64,000 nt of DNA from GCA-003244245 sp963822695 (GTDB lineage Bacteria > Actinomycetota > Actinomycetes > Mycobacteriales > Pseudonocardiaceae): contig CAWGJH010000011.1 of the NCBI GenBank assembly GCA_963822695.1, positions 62,001 through 126,000 on the forward strand, read 5' to 3'. A model generated the notes under the pieces. That model was not told the origin of the DNA. It saw nothing but the letters and a program-made list of their open reading frames with translations, and did no database searches. This document shows positions 25,661 to 34,164 of the stretch, one piece after another; within the stretch, counting starts at the first letter, position 1, and each line of letters begins with the position of its first letter. A program made the translations under genes and the position numbers.

Positions 25661-26973
25661 CGACTTTCCGGCGCCCCACTCCGGCGACGGCCCCGGCGGC
25701 GGGGGGCCTGCTGTCGCTAGCGGGGATCGTGGACCTGCTCGCCGATGGCCGGTTCCCGGTCCGGTTCACCGCCTATGACGGCAGCGCCACCGGTCCGCCC
25801 GACTCCGAGATCAGCGTGCACCTGGCTACCCCGCGCGGCGCCACCTACCTGTTCACCGCGCCGGGCGACCTCGGCATGGCGCGCGCCTACATCGCCGGTG
25901 ACCTGCGCGCTTCCGGAGTGCACCCGGGGGACCCGTATAAGGCGATGCGGTTGATGGCCGATGAGCTGCGCTTCCGGCGCCCGACCATGGCCGAGCTGGC
26001 GCTGATCACCCGTTCGCTGGGCTGGCAGCGGCTGCGGCCGGTGCCGCCGCCGCCTCAGGAATCGCGGCCCCGGTGGCGCCGGACGATCGAAGGGTTGGCG
26101 CATTCCCGGCATCGCGACAGTGAGGCGGTGCACCACCACTACGACGTCTCCAACCGCTTCTACGAGCTGGTGCTCGGCCCGTCGATGTCCTACACCTGCG
26201 CCGTCTTCGACCATCCGGAGGCGAGCCTGGAACAGGCCCAGGAGCGCAAGCACGAGCTGATCGCCGACAAGCTGGGACTGCGGGCCGGGATGCGGCTCCT
26301 CGACGTCGGCTGCGGGTGGGGTGGCATGGTGCGCCATGCCGCGCGCCGCGGGGTCCGTGCGCTGGGCGTCACGCTGTCCGCGGAGCAGGCCCGCTGGGCA
26401 CAGCAGGCGATCCTCCGGGAGGGTCTGGCCGAGCTCGCCGACGTGCGCCACCTGGACTACCGGGACGCTCCCGGCTGCGACTATGACGCGGTGAGCTCGA
26501 TCGGGCTCACCGAGCATGTCGGGGTGCACAGCTACCCGTCGTACTTCGCGCTGCTGCTCGCCAAGCTGCGCCCCGGAGGGCGGTTGCTCAACCACTGCAT
26601 CACCCAACCGGACAACCGAGCGCGGGCCCAGCCCGATGTGTTCATTGATCGCTACGTGTTCCCAGACGGGGAGCTCGCCGGCGCCGGAAAGATCATCACT
26701 GAGGCGCAGAACGCCGGCTTCGAGCTGCGCCATGTGGAGAACCTGCGGGAGCACTACGCGCTGACGCTGAAGCAGTGGTGCGCGAACCTCGCCGCGCACT
26801 GGGACACGTGCGTGGCCGAGGTCGGCGAGGCCACTGCCCGCGTGTGGGGCCTCTACATGGGCGCTTCCCGATTGTCCTTCGAGCGCAACGGGATCCAGCT
26901 GCACCAGATGCTGGCCGTCCGCCCGGACGGCACCGGCGACGCGCACGTGCCGCTGCGTCCGTGGTGGCGCTGA
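25657..26973 (+). CDS. bfaB: SAM-dependent fatty-acyl phospholipid methyltransferase (BfaB/TmsB-like)
   Basis: 438 residues of the cyclopropane-fatty-acyl-phospholipid synthase family: an N-terminal lipid-binding region, then a SAM-binding Rossmann core (LLDVGCGWGGMVRHAA) and the active-site segments HHHYDVSNRFYELVLG and SIGLTEHVGVHSYPSYF. With the adjacent FAD enzyme it should make 10-methyl branched acids such as tuberculostearic acid rather than cyclopropanes. ATGA overlap with bfaA. A 52-bp perfect palindrome starts three bases after its stop. Confidence 0.87.
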   Translation: MTTFRRPTPATAPAAGGLLSLAGIVDLLADGRFPVRFTAYDGSATGPPDSEISVHLATPRGATYLFTAPGDLGMARAYIAGDLRASGVHPGDPYKAMRLMADELRFRRPTMAELALITRSLGWQRLRPVPPPPQESRPRWRRTIEGLAHSRHRDSEAVHHHYDVSNRFYELVLGPSMSYTCAVFDHPEASLEQAQERKHELIADKLGLRAGMRLLDVGCGWGGMVRHAARRGVRALGVTLSAEQARWAQQAILREGLAELADVRHLDYRDAPGCDYDAVSSIGLTEHVGVHSYPSYFALLLAKLRPGGRLLNHCITQPDNRARAQPDVFIDRYVFPDGELAGAGKIITEAQNAGFELRHVENLREHYALTLKQWCANLAAHWDTCVAEVGEATARVWGLYMGASRLSFERNGIQLHQMLAVRPDGTGDAHVPLRPWWR

Positions 26974-26975
26974 CG

Positions 26976-27027
26976 CGCCCCGTGAGTGGCGATACGAGTT
27001 ATAACTCGTATCGCCACTCACGGGGCG
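26976..27027. terminator. 52-bp perfect palindrome (GTGAGTGG type)
   Basis: Two flawless 26-bp arms meet at TTATAA (27001/27002); the outer arms read CGCCCCGTGAGTGG. It begins just after the bfaB stop and runs into the open frame of the next gene. It can fold as a hairpin terminator without T-tract, or be a dispersed palindromic repeat. The length and perfection exceed what termination needs. Confidence 0.7.
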
Positions 27028-28274
27028 ATGCGCCGGGTGACCAGGCCCTGTCGCAATGGGAGGCGCTGGTCTCACCGATCGGCCAGGAGCTGCTGGATCG
27101 CCTGGCGCGGATGGACGTCACGCCGGAGACAGAGCTGCGGGTCGGTGCCCTGCTGCGCCGCGACCACCCGGCGGAGCTGGTGACCGCCGCGCTCGGCCAG
27201 CATGAGCTCCGCCACCGCGCCCAGGCGAAGTTCACCAGGGCGGAGCGGATGTACTTCACCCGTGCTGGCCTGGAGCAGGCCACCTCCGAGGTCATCGCCC
27301 GGCACCGAGCGGCGCGCTTCGCCGGGGCCTTACGGGTGGCGGATCTGTGTTGTGGCATCGGTGGGGATCTCATTGCCCTGGCGGACCGGCGGGAAGTCCT
27401 CGCGGTCGATCGTGACCCGCTGCACCTGCGGATGGCGACACGCAATGCCGACGCCTACGGGGTGGCTGACGCGGTCACCATCGTGCACGCTGATGTCCGC
27501 GACGTGGACCTGAGCAGCATCGACGCCGTGTTCATCGACCCGGCCCGACGCGCGCGGGGCCACCGGATGCGCGTCGGATCCTGTGAACCGCCGCTGTCGT
27601 GGTCGACCAGTTTGGTGGATCGGGTTGAGGCTGTCGGAATCAAGGCGGCCCCGGGGATCGCCCACGACGAGATTCCCGCCGGCTGGGAAATGGAGTTCAT
27701 CGCCGACCGGCGCGACCTCAAGGAGGCAGCGTTGTGGTCACCGGCCTTGGCGACTGGTACCAGCCGCGCCACGATCCTGCCGGAGGGCCATGTGCTGCTA
27801 CCGCTACCCGGTGACGAGGTGGCGCACCGATCTCCAGGCGCTTTCCTGCTTGACCCGAACCCGGCCGTCACCCGAGCCGGTCTCGTCGAGGATCTGGCGC
27901 GCAGCGTCGGCGCGTGGAAGATCGATCCACAGATCGCCTTCCTGTCCAGCGACGAGCCGCTCCGCACCCCATTCGCGCGCACCCTGCGCGTGCTCGATTC
28001 CGGACCCTGGGACCAGAAGGCACTGACACCCCGGCTGCGCGCCCTCGACATCGGCTCGATCGACATCCGCCGCCGCGGCTTGGCAGGCGATGTCGAGGAC
28101 CTGCACCGTCAGCTCAAGCTCCGCGGCACCCGACGCGCCACGCTCGTCATGACCCGGGTCAACGACCGCCCGTGGGCGTTGATCTGTGTCAACCCCGATC
28201 CTGTGCATCCGGACCACGCCGCCGTCAGCGGCACCGGTCGCGCCATCACGGCCCCAGCGAAAGATGGGTATTAG
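26982..28274 (+). CDS. Class I SAM methyltransferase with THUMP-like domain
   Basis: About 430 residues. An N-terminal helical region (WEALVSPIGQELLDRLARMD, FTRAERMYFTRAGLEQATSE) precedes a SAM-binding core with the motif I text VADLCCGIGGDLIALA and the downstream DAVFIDPARRARGHR, then a C-terminal THUMP-like part. Actinobacterial relatives are annotated as THUMP-like RNA methyltransferases, but the substrate is unproven. The start is unclear: GTG 26982 lies inside the palindrome, and GTGs at 26961/26964 overlap bfaB. Convergent with the deaminase gene, overlapping it by 29 bp. Confidence 0.75.
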   Translation: MSGDTSYNSYRHSRGDAPGDQALSQWEALVSPIGQELLDRLARMDVTPETELRVGALLRRDHPAELVTAALGQHELRHRAQAKFTRAERMYFTRAGLEQATSEVIARHRAARFAGALRVADLCCGIGGDLIALADRREVLAVDRDPLHLRMATRNADAYGVADAVTIVHADVRDVDLSSIDAVFIDPARRARGHRMRVGSCEPPLSWSTSLVDRVEAVGIKAAPGIAHDEIPAGWEMEFIADRRDLKEAALWSPALATGTSRATILPEGHVLLPLPGDEVAHRSPGAFLLDPNPAVTRAGLVEDLARSVGAWKIDPQIAFLSSDEPLRTPFARTLRVLDSGPWDQKALTPRLRALDIGSIDIRRRGLAGDVEDLHRQLKLRGTRRATLVMTRVNDRPWALICVNPDPVHPDHAAVSGTGRAITAPAKDGY

Positions 28275-28710
28275 GCGCTTGAGCCTCCGCTGCCAGGTCG
28301 GGAATTTCCACCACCACCACGCCAGCATTGGCGAGCAACTCATAGCCTTGACAATCCGCGACGAAGAGACTGGGCTCTCGCCAGGCCATGACAACTCGCG
28401 GAATTCCCGCTTCGAGAATAAGTTGGGTGCAGGTACGTGGTCGCGACTTTCGTTGGGAGCAGGGCTCCAACGTGCTGTAGATTGTGGCGGTTTTCAAGCG
28501 TGGATCGTCACATGATAGCTTCGCAAGCGCCGACTCTTCAGCGTGAACATGACTGTCAATTTCCCGGGAGTATCCACGGCTGATCTCTTCCCCGTTCTGG
28601 CCCACGATGACAGCACCGACAGAGAAGGCGCCAGGACTTGGCGGGCACCGGTGGGCCAGCTCTATGGCTACCATCATCCACTCATAATCCACAGGAGTCG
28701 GCCGAGTCAC
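28246..28710 (-). CDS. RibD-like cytidine/pyrimidine deaminase
   Basis: 154 residues of the CMP/dCMP deaminase fold. The zinc site is HAE (56-58) and PC (83-84) with a second Cys at 94; the ten-residue spacing in PCSQRKSRPRTC is that of RibD (riboflavin) deaminases rather than PCxxC enzymes. There is no reductase domain, so it is a stand-alone deaminase. It follows the XRE/TPR regulator gene by two bases and must be co-expressed. Lower GC than its neighbours suggests transfer. Substrate unknown: a free nucleotide, riboflavin intermediate or modified base are all possible. Confidence 0.8.
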   Translation of the reverse strand: MTRPTPVDYEWMMVAIELAHRCPPSPGAFSVGAVIVGQNGEEISRGYSREIDSHVHAEESALAKLSCDDPRLKTATIYSTLEPCSQRKSRPRTCTQLILEAGIPRVVMAWREPSLFVADCQGYELLANAGVVVVEIPDLAAEAQAPNTHLSLGP

Positions 28711-28712
28711 AT

Positions 28713-30209
28713 CTAATCCCTTTCACTCCCAATCGCGTGCAAGCTCCACTGTGCACGCGTTTCATTCATGGCGTCGCAAAAATCTGCCGCGCTTGACGTT
28801 GTTGAGAATTTTCTCAACGTGGCGTCCAAGTGCTTTAACTCTACAATGATGCGCGTGGATCCAGTCTCGGCGCCAATGGTCAGCGCCTGCAAACCCACTC
28901 TAGAAGCCTGTTCCACGTCACCATTACCTAGGTGGGCGACCGCCTCCCGTGCCAGATATACACCACGGTCCCGGCGGTAGCCACAAGGTAGGCAGGATAT
29001 AGCCTTCTGAAACGATTCGACTGCCGCGTCCCACTCGCCCAAAAATGTCAAACTGCGCGCGCGCTGCACTTCGATGTACGAATGATCCAAGAAGAGTGCC
29101 CACGGAAAATCTTGGTCCGCTTCGAGTCGTCCAACTAGACTCTGAGCCATCGCATAGGAGCGTTCACAATTCGTTCTGTCCCGCCATAATGCATGACCGT
29201 GTGCCGCGTAGGTCATGGCCACGGCCACTATGCGGCCGACCTTCTGGGGTGCATTTTTAATGGCGGCCTCGGCCGCATCGACCGCCTCCATCGGATCTTT
29301 CATATCTCCAGCCAACTGACTCCCGCGAGCCAAAATAAACGCGATTGCATCATCATCACCACACATGTGCGACCATTCAAGCGCGCGACCAGCCCAGTAG
29401 GCCGCCGCGCGGTAGTCACCGGAGTCCTGATAGAGCCATCCACAGAGATCGGCGAACTGGGTTTGAATATGTAGAAGCTTCCGCTGAGTAGCTCCCCGAC
29501 AACTCTGCCGGAGTTGCTGCAGGGTGCCAATTTGTTCATGCACTGACAAAATAACACTATTCGCTCCGAAGGTATTGTCATTGTCCATGAGTGCCTTCTT
29601 CATTTGCTGGAAATGCTCGATCGGATCGATGTCAAGACCGGGTGTTGCCTCGGACACGGTCCTCGGTGCGAACGGGCGTTCGTCTTCGACACCAGACTGG
29701 CTGCTTGAGGCTCTGCCCAGCGTGCTATCCGTACTAACCCCAAGACCCCATTGTAAAAGCGTCCGCCGCTTCATGGGGTCAAATGGCGCCTCTTGCGGGG
29801 CGTGCGCGCCTGGCTGTTCGTACATATGAACGTCGGCGTGCACCCCACAAAACCCGTCCGGAGCTTGTCCCGACCTCGACGAGGGAACCGCCGTTAGCTG
29901 TTGGGCGGTGGCGTGAGCTCGTGCTCGTCGCTTGGCTTGCTGTTCGGCGAGATGAGCCGCCTTGGCCCGGACCAGTTCGTCGTAGCTGGCGATCAGCGCG
30001 CCGTTCGCGCCGACGATTCGATCCGCTATTTCCCAAAAATGGACATCCGGTAGCTGCGAGCCCGCTTCGGCATGGGTCACGGTCGTGCGGTGACACGGCA
30101 CAGCCCGCGCGATATCAGCCTGGTAGAGACCAGCCGCCTCACGGAGCGCCGCCAGGTGTCGGCCTAGTTTCCGTTGCTGTTCGGCAAGGTGTTGCGGTTG
30201 ACGAGCCAT
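28713..30209 (-). CDS. XRE-family regulator with TPR-like domain
   Basis: 498 residues. The N-terminal helix-turn-helix (LGRHLAALREAAGLYQADIARAVPCHRTTVTHAEAG) is followed by a linker (DPMKRRTLLQWGLG) and a long TPR-like helical domain. The start MARQPQHLAEQQ gives the usual domain layout; the frame is open far upstream but without family sequence. Overall base composition is lower in GC than the flanking core genes. The deaminase follows two bases later, implying that the pair acts together; small plus-strand genes are divergent from it. Confidence 0.82.
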   Translation of the reverse strand: MARQPQHLAEQQRKLGRHLAALREAAGLYQADIARAVPCHRTTVTHAEAGSQLPDVHFWEIADRIVGANGALIASYDELVRAKAAHLAEQQAKRRARAHATAQQLTAVPSSRSGQAPDGFCGVHADVHMYEQPGAHAPQEAPFDPMKRRTLLQWGLGVSTDSTLGRASSSQSGVEDERPFAPRTVSEATPGLDIDPIEHFQQMKKALMDNDNTFGANSVILSVHEQIGTLQQLRQSCRGATQRKLLHIQTQFADLCGWLYQDSGDYRAAAYWAGRALEWSHMCGDDDAIAFILARGSQLAGDMKDPMEAVDAAEAAIKNAPQKVGRIVAVAMTYAAHGHALWRDRTNCERSYAMAQSLVGRLEADQDFPWALFLDHSYIEVQRARSLTFLGEWDAAVESFQKAISCLPCGYRRDRGVYLAREAVAHLGNGDVEQASRVGLQALTIGAETGSTRIIVELKHLDATLRKFSTTSSAADFCDAMNETRAQWSLHAIGSERD

Positions 30210-30414
30210 GCGCTTTCTGCACTCCACTCCTTGGGCTACTACACCGCGCGGCGATAAGCCTAACGCTGGCAAGGTGCGCACCACCTCACCAGCTACCACA
30301 CCCGCCAGCTCATGGCCTTTGCTCGTCGCAGCCCCCGGAACCGCAGGTCCGTCCAGCTTCGCTGCTTCGGCTCCGGGGGCGGGTCTACAAGTGACGAACC
30401 CGAAAGGAACTATC

Positions 30415-30639
30415 ATGCCACCTCCACACCGGCGACAGGTGCGGCTGGTCACCGACGCGGCCGTCGCCGCTGGTCGTGCGGATGCGCGGCGCCGCTCTGT
30501 CGCTGTCTGCGGTGCTGCGGTGCTCCCACCTCGAAAGCCGGTGACTGCGTGTCGTGTGCCTTCTGGCTCGGGCACCGGGGTCAGGCGACCCGGGGCAGGA
30601 GTAACACCGTGCGACGAAATGGGGATGGTGGCTGATTGA
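30415..30639 (+). CDS. Small hypothetical protein
   Basis: 74 residues, no recognised family: MPPPHRRQVRLVTDAAVAAG start, Arg/Ala-rich, a few Cys. AAAGGA lies seven bases upstream of the ATG, and the next gene starts one base after its stop, which supports translation. It is divergent from the XRE/TPR regulator. Another reading frame covers the same DNA, so confidence is limited. Confidence 0.45.
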   Translation: MPPPHRRQVRLVTDAAVAAGRADARRRSVAVCGAAVLPPRKPVTACRVPSGSGTGVRRPGAGVTPCDEMGMVAD

Positions 30640-30640
30640 G

Positions 30641-30931
30641 GTGGACAGCCCGGATGTGGTGATCGCCAAACAGTTGCTCGACCAGGCCAAGCTGCGCGGC
30701 TTTGAGTTCCGGCGGGCCGCACCGGGCGAGGACGGGCCACTGTGGGGACAACGAGTCAGCGGTGACTGGATGGATGTCATTCACATCGCGGGATTCAGTC
30801 ACGACTGCCTGGCCGTACGCCAGCGAACGTCATCACTGATCGTCCCCGGAGGTGCGCTGGTGCAGCGTCAGGTCGAGGGCAGCGCGCTCGATGTGCTCAA
30901 CGAGGTGCTGACCTGGGAGGCACCATCGTGA
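30641..30931 (+). CDS. Hypothetical protein, island gene
   Basis: 96 residues (GTG start) with a well-formed globular composition: IAKQLLDQAKLRGFEFRRAAPG, then GDWMDVIHIAGFSHDCLAVRQR and a C-terminal helix LDVLNEVLTWE. No family recognised. It follows the preceding small gene directly. Its place divergent from the XRE/deaminase pair suggests it belongs to the same island module, perhaps as the regulated product. Confidence 0.6.
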   Translation: MDSPDVVIAKQLLDQAKLRGFEFRRAAPGEDGPLWGQRVSGDWMDVIHIAGFSHDCLAVRQRTSSLIVPGGALVQRQVEGSALDVLNEVLTWEAPS

Positions 30932-31046
30932 CTGTCAAGGCCTGTGCGTCATCACAAAAAACCTGTCAACGTGCGACAGCCGACAAGAGAGGATGACGTC
31001 ACGAGCTACAACAAAGGCGACGCGCGGCTCCGCCCCCGCTAAAGCC

Positions 31047-31104
31047 CCGGCTGGCCGTCGGTTAAGCCCTTATCCCCCCGCCTCGGCTCCCGGCGGCCAG
31101 CCGG
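31047..31104. terminator. Inverted repeat after the small island genes
   Basis: Arms CCGGCTGGCCG (31047-31057) and CGGCCAGCCGG (31094-31104) are perfect complements with a 36-base loop. Possibly a terminator for 30641-30931 or a structured leader of the interrupted gene that follows. Confidence 0.4.
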
Positions 31105-31309
31105 TCCCATCGTTGGACACCACAAATCGGCCAGCAGCCCCATGGCGCCCAGCTCGGGTGGTGTCCCAGACACCTTCGAGCGCAGCCCGTGCCCGTACCA
31201 AATCATAGGAGAAACGTGTGAAACACACCAAGAGCAAGAAGAGTAGAGGGCTAGTCGCCAAGAGCATTGTGTACAAGAGCAACAAGCATCCACATGATCG
31301 GTCCAGAGA

Positions 31310-31315
31310 ACTAAA
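31310..31315. repeat. Target-site duplication, left copy
   Basis: ACTAAA directly before the left terminal inverted repeat; the same six bases follow the right end at 33291-33296. Confidence 0.85.
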
Positions 31316-33290
31316 CCGAACTTACTTGATCTTGGTCGCCATGGTGGGCTGCTGACCTGGGCGAATGCTGTCGATCAGGGTTGGATGCTGGGGTTGTTAC
31401 TGGCTACTGGAGGGTGACGGGGACGGGAGCGCCGAGTAGTTCGAAGGCGCGGCGTTGGAGGGGTGTCGGGGTGGTGATCTTCTCGATTCGTCGCCCATTG
31501 AAATTGATGATTTGGCGGTCCAGGGTGGACAGGTGGTGGAGCAGGTCTTTATAGCGGTGGAGCGGTAGTCCATCGGGGGTGTGTTTGGTGGCGTCTTTGG
31601 TGGTGGCTTGTGGTGATCGCCGTGCGGGGGCGACGGGATCATCGCGATCGGGAATGTGTTGATCGGTGAAAGTCAGTTCGGCGAGCGCTTCGCGCAGATG
31701 CCAGGTGAGGTAGGCGGCGAGCATGCAGATCAACACGTGGGCGCGGACGCGCTTTCCCAGGTAGTGGTGGATGGGCCGCAGGTCCAGGTCATCGGCTTTG
31801 ATGATGTGGAAATCACGTTCGACGTGCTTGAGGTTCTTGTAGGCGGTGACCGTTTGCGTGGAGTTGAGGGTGTTGTCGGTCACGCTGGTACGGATCACGG
31901 AGATGCCGTCGAGGGCGGCCTCAGCGTTAATCTTGTCCTCGTCACGACGGTAGGTGAAGGTGGTGGCGGTGACCTCGCGGAGGAAGTGCTTGGCGACCTT
32001 GTGTTTGTGGATCACTTTTCCGATGCGTTCACCGATCTTCTCGGCGCCGGTCAGTCGTCCCGCGCGCACCGACGCGGCGATCTTGGCGAGGTCTTTGTCG
32101 GTCGCGGCCAGCAGTGCTTGGCGTTTGCGGGCGCGTTCGTCGGCCAATGCTGGGTTTCGGCAACAAATCAGTCGTTCACCCGGATAGTCAGGGTGGGTGA
32201 TCTCGGCGAAGTTCCGCGTGTCGAACAGGCTGGGCTGCAGCGGCCCGTCGTCGCTGGCCAGGGCCGCGATCGCGGGGGCCTTCAACGCGGTGATCCAGTC
32301 CATGTCCTCCAGTTCGCGCAGTTCCTTGATTCGCGTTGTGGTGATCATTCCACGATCACCGACCAGGATGATCCTCTCGATCCCGAAAACATCGCGCACC
32401 CGCGTCACGGCGGTCTTGAAGGAGATGGCGTCGGAGGTGTTACCGGCGAACACCTCGATCGTCACCGGCCGGCCGGCCGGGCAGGTGAGCAGCCCGTATT
32501 CGATCTGTTTCCTTCCCCGTTTCCCATCCCGGGAATGCCCGAAAGCGGCCAGTTCACACTGTCGCCCCTCCACCCACGAGGAGGACAGATCGAACATCGC
32601 GATACCACCAGCGCTCAGATGCCGCTTAGCCAGCAGCGCCTCGATATTCTTCTGCTGATCGACCAGCCAGTCCATCGCGGCGTACACCTCATCAGTGGAG
32701 GCGTCCGCCACACCCAGATCCGCGCCCAGGGTGGTGTCGCCGGTCTTCCACCAGCGCGCCGTGGACAGCTTCGACTTCGGCGCGACTACCCGAGACACAA
32801 TCAGCGCATAAGCGATATCCCGTTCACGACCGGCCGACCCCAGTAATGTCCGTAGTCCCAGCCTGGAGGCCATCACATGCGCCGCCGCGACATCCCCATG
32901 CGGCACCGACCGTTCAGTCTCGAACACGGCGTCCGCGTCCACCAACATCTTACCCCTCAACGCCTTCCGAAGCACATCAATCGTCTCAGGCGGAAGCGCC
33001 GACAGGTTCGCCAACGTCTCCTTCCTCGGCTTGCCCTGCTCGTCCCGAAACGATCGGCGCAGCAGATGACACGGGTAGGCCCGGCGCTCCCCGTCGACCG
33101 TCGTGTACTGGCGACCGGCGTTGTCGATGTGCATCCTGCCCACGGTGCTGACCACCAGCACATTCCATCACATCGATCATGAAAAGTCCATCATTTTTAC
33201 TGGCTACAAATCAGCATGTCGAGAGCCCGTTCAGCGCCCGTCGTCGCAGGTAGAGCAGACGATCAGACCATCAAGATCAAGTAAGTTCGG
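31316..33290 (-). mobile_element. Complete IS1634-family insertion sequence
   Basis: A 1,975-bp element bounded by perfect 19-bp terminal inverted repeats (31316-31334 CCGAACTTACTTGATCTTG; complement at 33272-33290) and a six-bp target duplication ACTAAA. It carries a single transposase gene on the minus strand. Intact ends, intact gene and matching duplications indicate recent transposition into the 69-codon gene. Confidence 0.93.
31404..33161 (-). CDS. IS1634-type DDE transposase
   Basis: 585 residues, the size of IS1634/IS1549-type transposases. DDE features: GGIAMFDLSSSWVEG near the first Asp, IILVGDRGMITTTRIKEL with the second, and a C-terminal HVERDFHIIKADDLDLRPI with the Glu in the YREK-like position; the end DLRPIHHYLGKRVRAHVLICMLAAYL is typical. 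It fills nearly the whole element and shows no frame damage. Confidence 0.93.
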   Translation of the reverse strand: MLVVSTVGRMHIDNAGRQYTTVDGERRAYPCHLLRRSFRDEQGKPRKETLANLSALPPETIDVLRKALRGKMLVDADAVFETERSVPHGDVAAAHVMASRLGLRTLLGSAGRERDIAYALIVSRVVAPKSKLSTARWWKTGDTTLGADLGVADASTDEVYAAMDWLVDQQKNIEALLAKRHLSAGGIAMFDLSSSWVEGRQCELAAFGHSRDGKRGRKQIEYGLLTCPAGRPVTIEVFAGNTSDAISFKTAVTRVRDVFGIERIILVGDRGMITTTRIKELRELEDMDWITALKAPAIAALASDDGPLQPSLFDTRNFAEITHPDYPGERLICCRNPALADERARKRQALLAATDKDLAKIAASVRAGRLTGAEKIGERIGKVIHKHKVAKHFLREVTATTFTYRRDEDKINAEAALDGISVIRTSVTDNTLNSTQTVTAYKNLKHVERDFHIIKADDLDLRPIHHYLGKRVRAHVLICMLAAYLTWHLREALAELTFTDQHIPDRDDPVAPARRSPQATTKDATKHTPDGLPLHRYKDLLHHLSTLDRQIINFNGRRIEKITTPTPLQRRAFELLGAPVPVTLQ

Positions 33291-33296
33291 ACTAAA
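33291..33296. repeat. Target-site duplication, right copy
   Basis: ACTAAA directly after the right terminal inverted repeat, matching 31310-31315. Confidence 0.85.
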
Positions 33297-33442
33297 GGTG
33301 CACGTTCCACAGGGAGAAATAATCGAGCCTAGTTATGCAGCCGCGATGGTGGCAGTGCGCACCAGCATATCCGTGGGGGACGTGCACATCGTCAAGATCA
33401 AGATGTAGTAGGTACCCACAGTCAACCAGGACTGTCACTCTG

Positions 33443-33760
33443 CTACTTCCAGGTTCGAGTTTCATTCAATGCCTCTTTTTTTCGCAGTGCTTCGTCAATA
33501 CTAATTCCTAGCCGATTCGCGATCGCGCAAAGATAGATCAGTACGTCGGCAAGTTCTTCATCAACAGTACCGGTTATCGATGTCGTACCGATTCGCATGT
33601 TTTCATGCTTGCGAACCGCCTTGAATAATTCGCCGACTTCTTCTCCCAGGAGGAGACACTGCTGCACGACGTCACGGTGACTGAAGCCTCGCTCCTCCTC
33701 CATCTCCGCAACGTAACGCTGAAGATCGTCAAGAGCGGTAGCTTGCTTTAAGGGGAGCAC
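33443..33760 (-). CDS. MazG-like nucleoside triphosphate pyrophosphohydrolase
   Basis: 105 residues, single MazG-like domain. The four-helix metal site is visible: GEEVGEL (Glu40, Glu41, Glu44) and DEELADVLIYL (Glu69, Asp72). Such small proteins hydrolyse (d)NTPs, often non-canonical ones, to the monophosphate. GTG start. It lies in the lower-GC island with the deaminase, so the island carries two nucleotide-processing enzymes; a joint role is inference. Confidence 0.85.
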   Translation of the reverse strand: MLPLKQATALDDLQRYVAEMEEERGFSHRDVVQQCLLLGEEVGELFKAVRKHENMRIGTTSITGTVDEELADVLIYLCAIANRLGISIDEALRKKEALNETRTWK

Positions 33761-34164
33761 GTGGCGGCCTCACAGAGGGTTAAGCGCATTCGCGACAGGA
33801 CGGGAGGAACCAACGTAACCTAGCCAAGCCTGCTTGGGGAGCGCTACGTGTACAACAAGTCGCCGCATGGGGATAAACCTAGAATTTGGCGTGACAAGCT
33901 GTGGACAGCTCTCGCTCACGGCGACGTCTGCCCAAGTCGAGGGCTTGGATAACCACTGGGGGCCTGTGGAGTAAACCAAGGCCCAGAGATACCCACAATC
34001 TGGTGATCTGGACAGAGATCCGCCAGGTAACGCGTCGGTGGGACCGCACCTCTGGGTCGAACCATGCCTTCGGCCTAGCGACTGTCCACTGGCGGTTCAC
34101 GCGGCCACCCCACAAGGGCAGTGGATCAAGCTGGTCAGCTCGTAGCACCCTCGCGACGGCGCCG
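33761..34164. other. Intergenic region between MazG-like gene and dnaX
   Basis: About 400 bp marking the transition from the low-GC island back to core DNA. Several short frames exist, but none has a ribosome-binding site plus family resemblance. Nothing else recognised. Confidence 0.4.

Larger units (their letters stand above)
31218..33408 (+). pseudogene. 69-codon gene split by an IS element
   Basis: A GTG-start frame with AGGAG upstream (GTG 31218, MKHTKSKKSRGLVAKSIVYK) runs to the IS insertion at 31315. Removing the element and one six-base target copy joins it in frame at 33297 to VHVPQGEIIEPSYAAAMVAV and a stop at 33406-33408, giving a continuous 69-residue protein: Lys/Ser-rich basic head, beta-like tail. 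Family unknown. The exact in-frame repair shows that the insertion is recent and that the gene was intact before it. Confidence 0.75.

Noticed and set aside
30993..31208. 71-codon Ala/Pro/Ser-rich frame before the interrupted gene
   Set aside because: The ATG lacks a properly spaced ribosome-binding site and the text is low-complexity.
31656..32846. Plus-strand frame inside the IS element
   Set aside because: It is antisense to the transposase, with no family resemblance.
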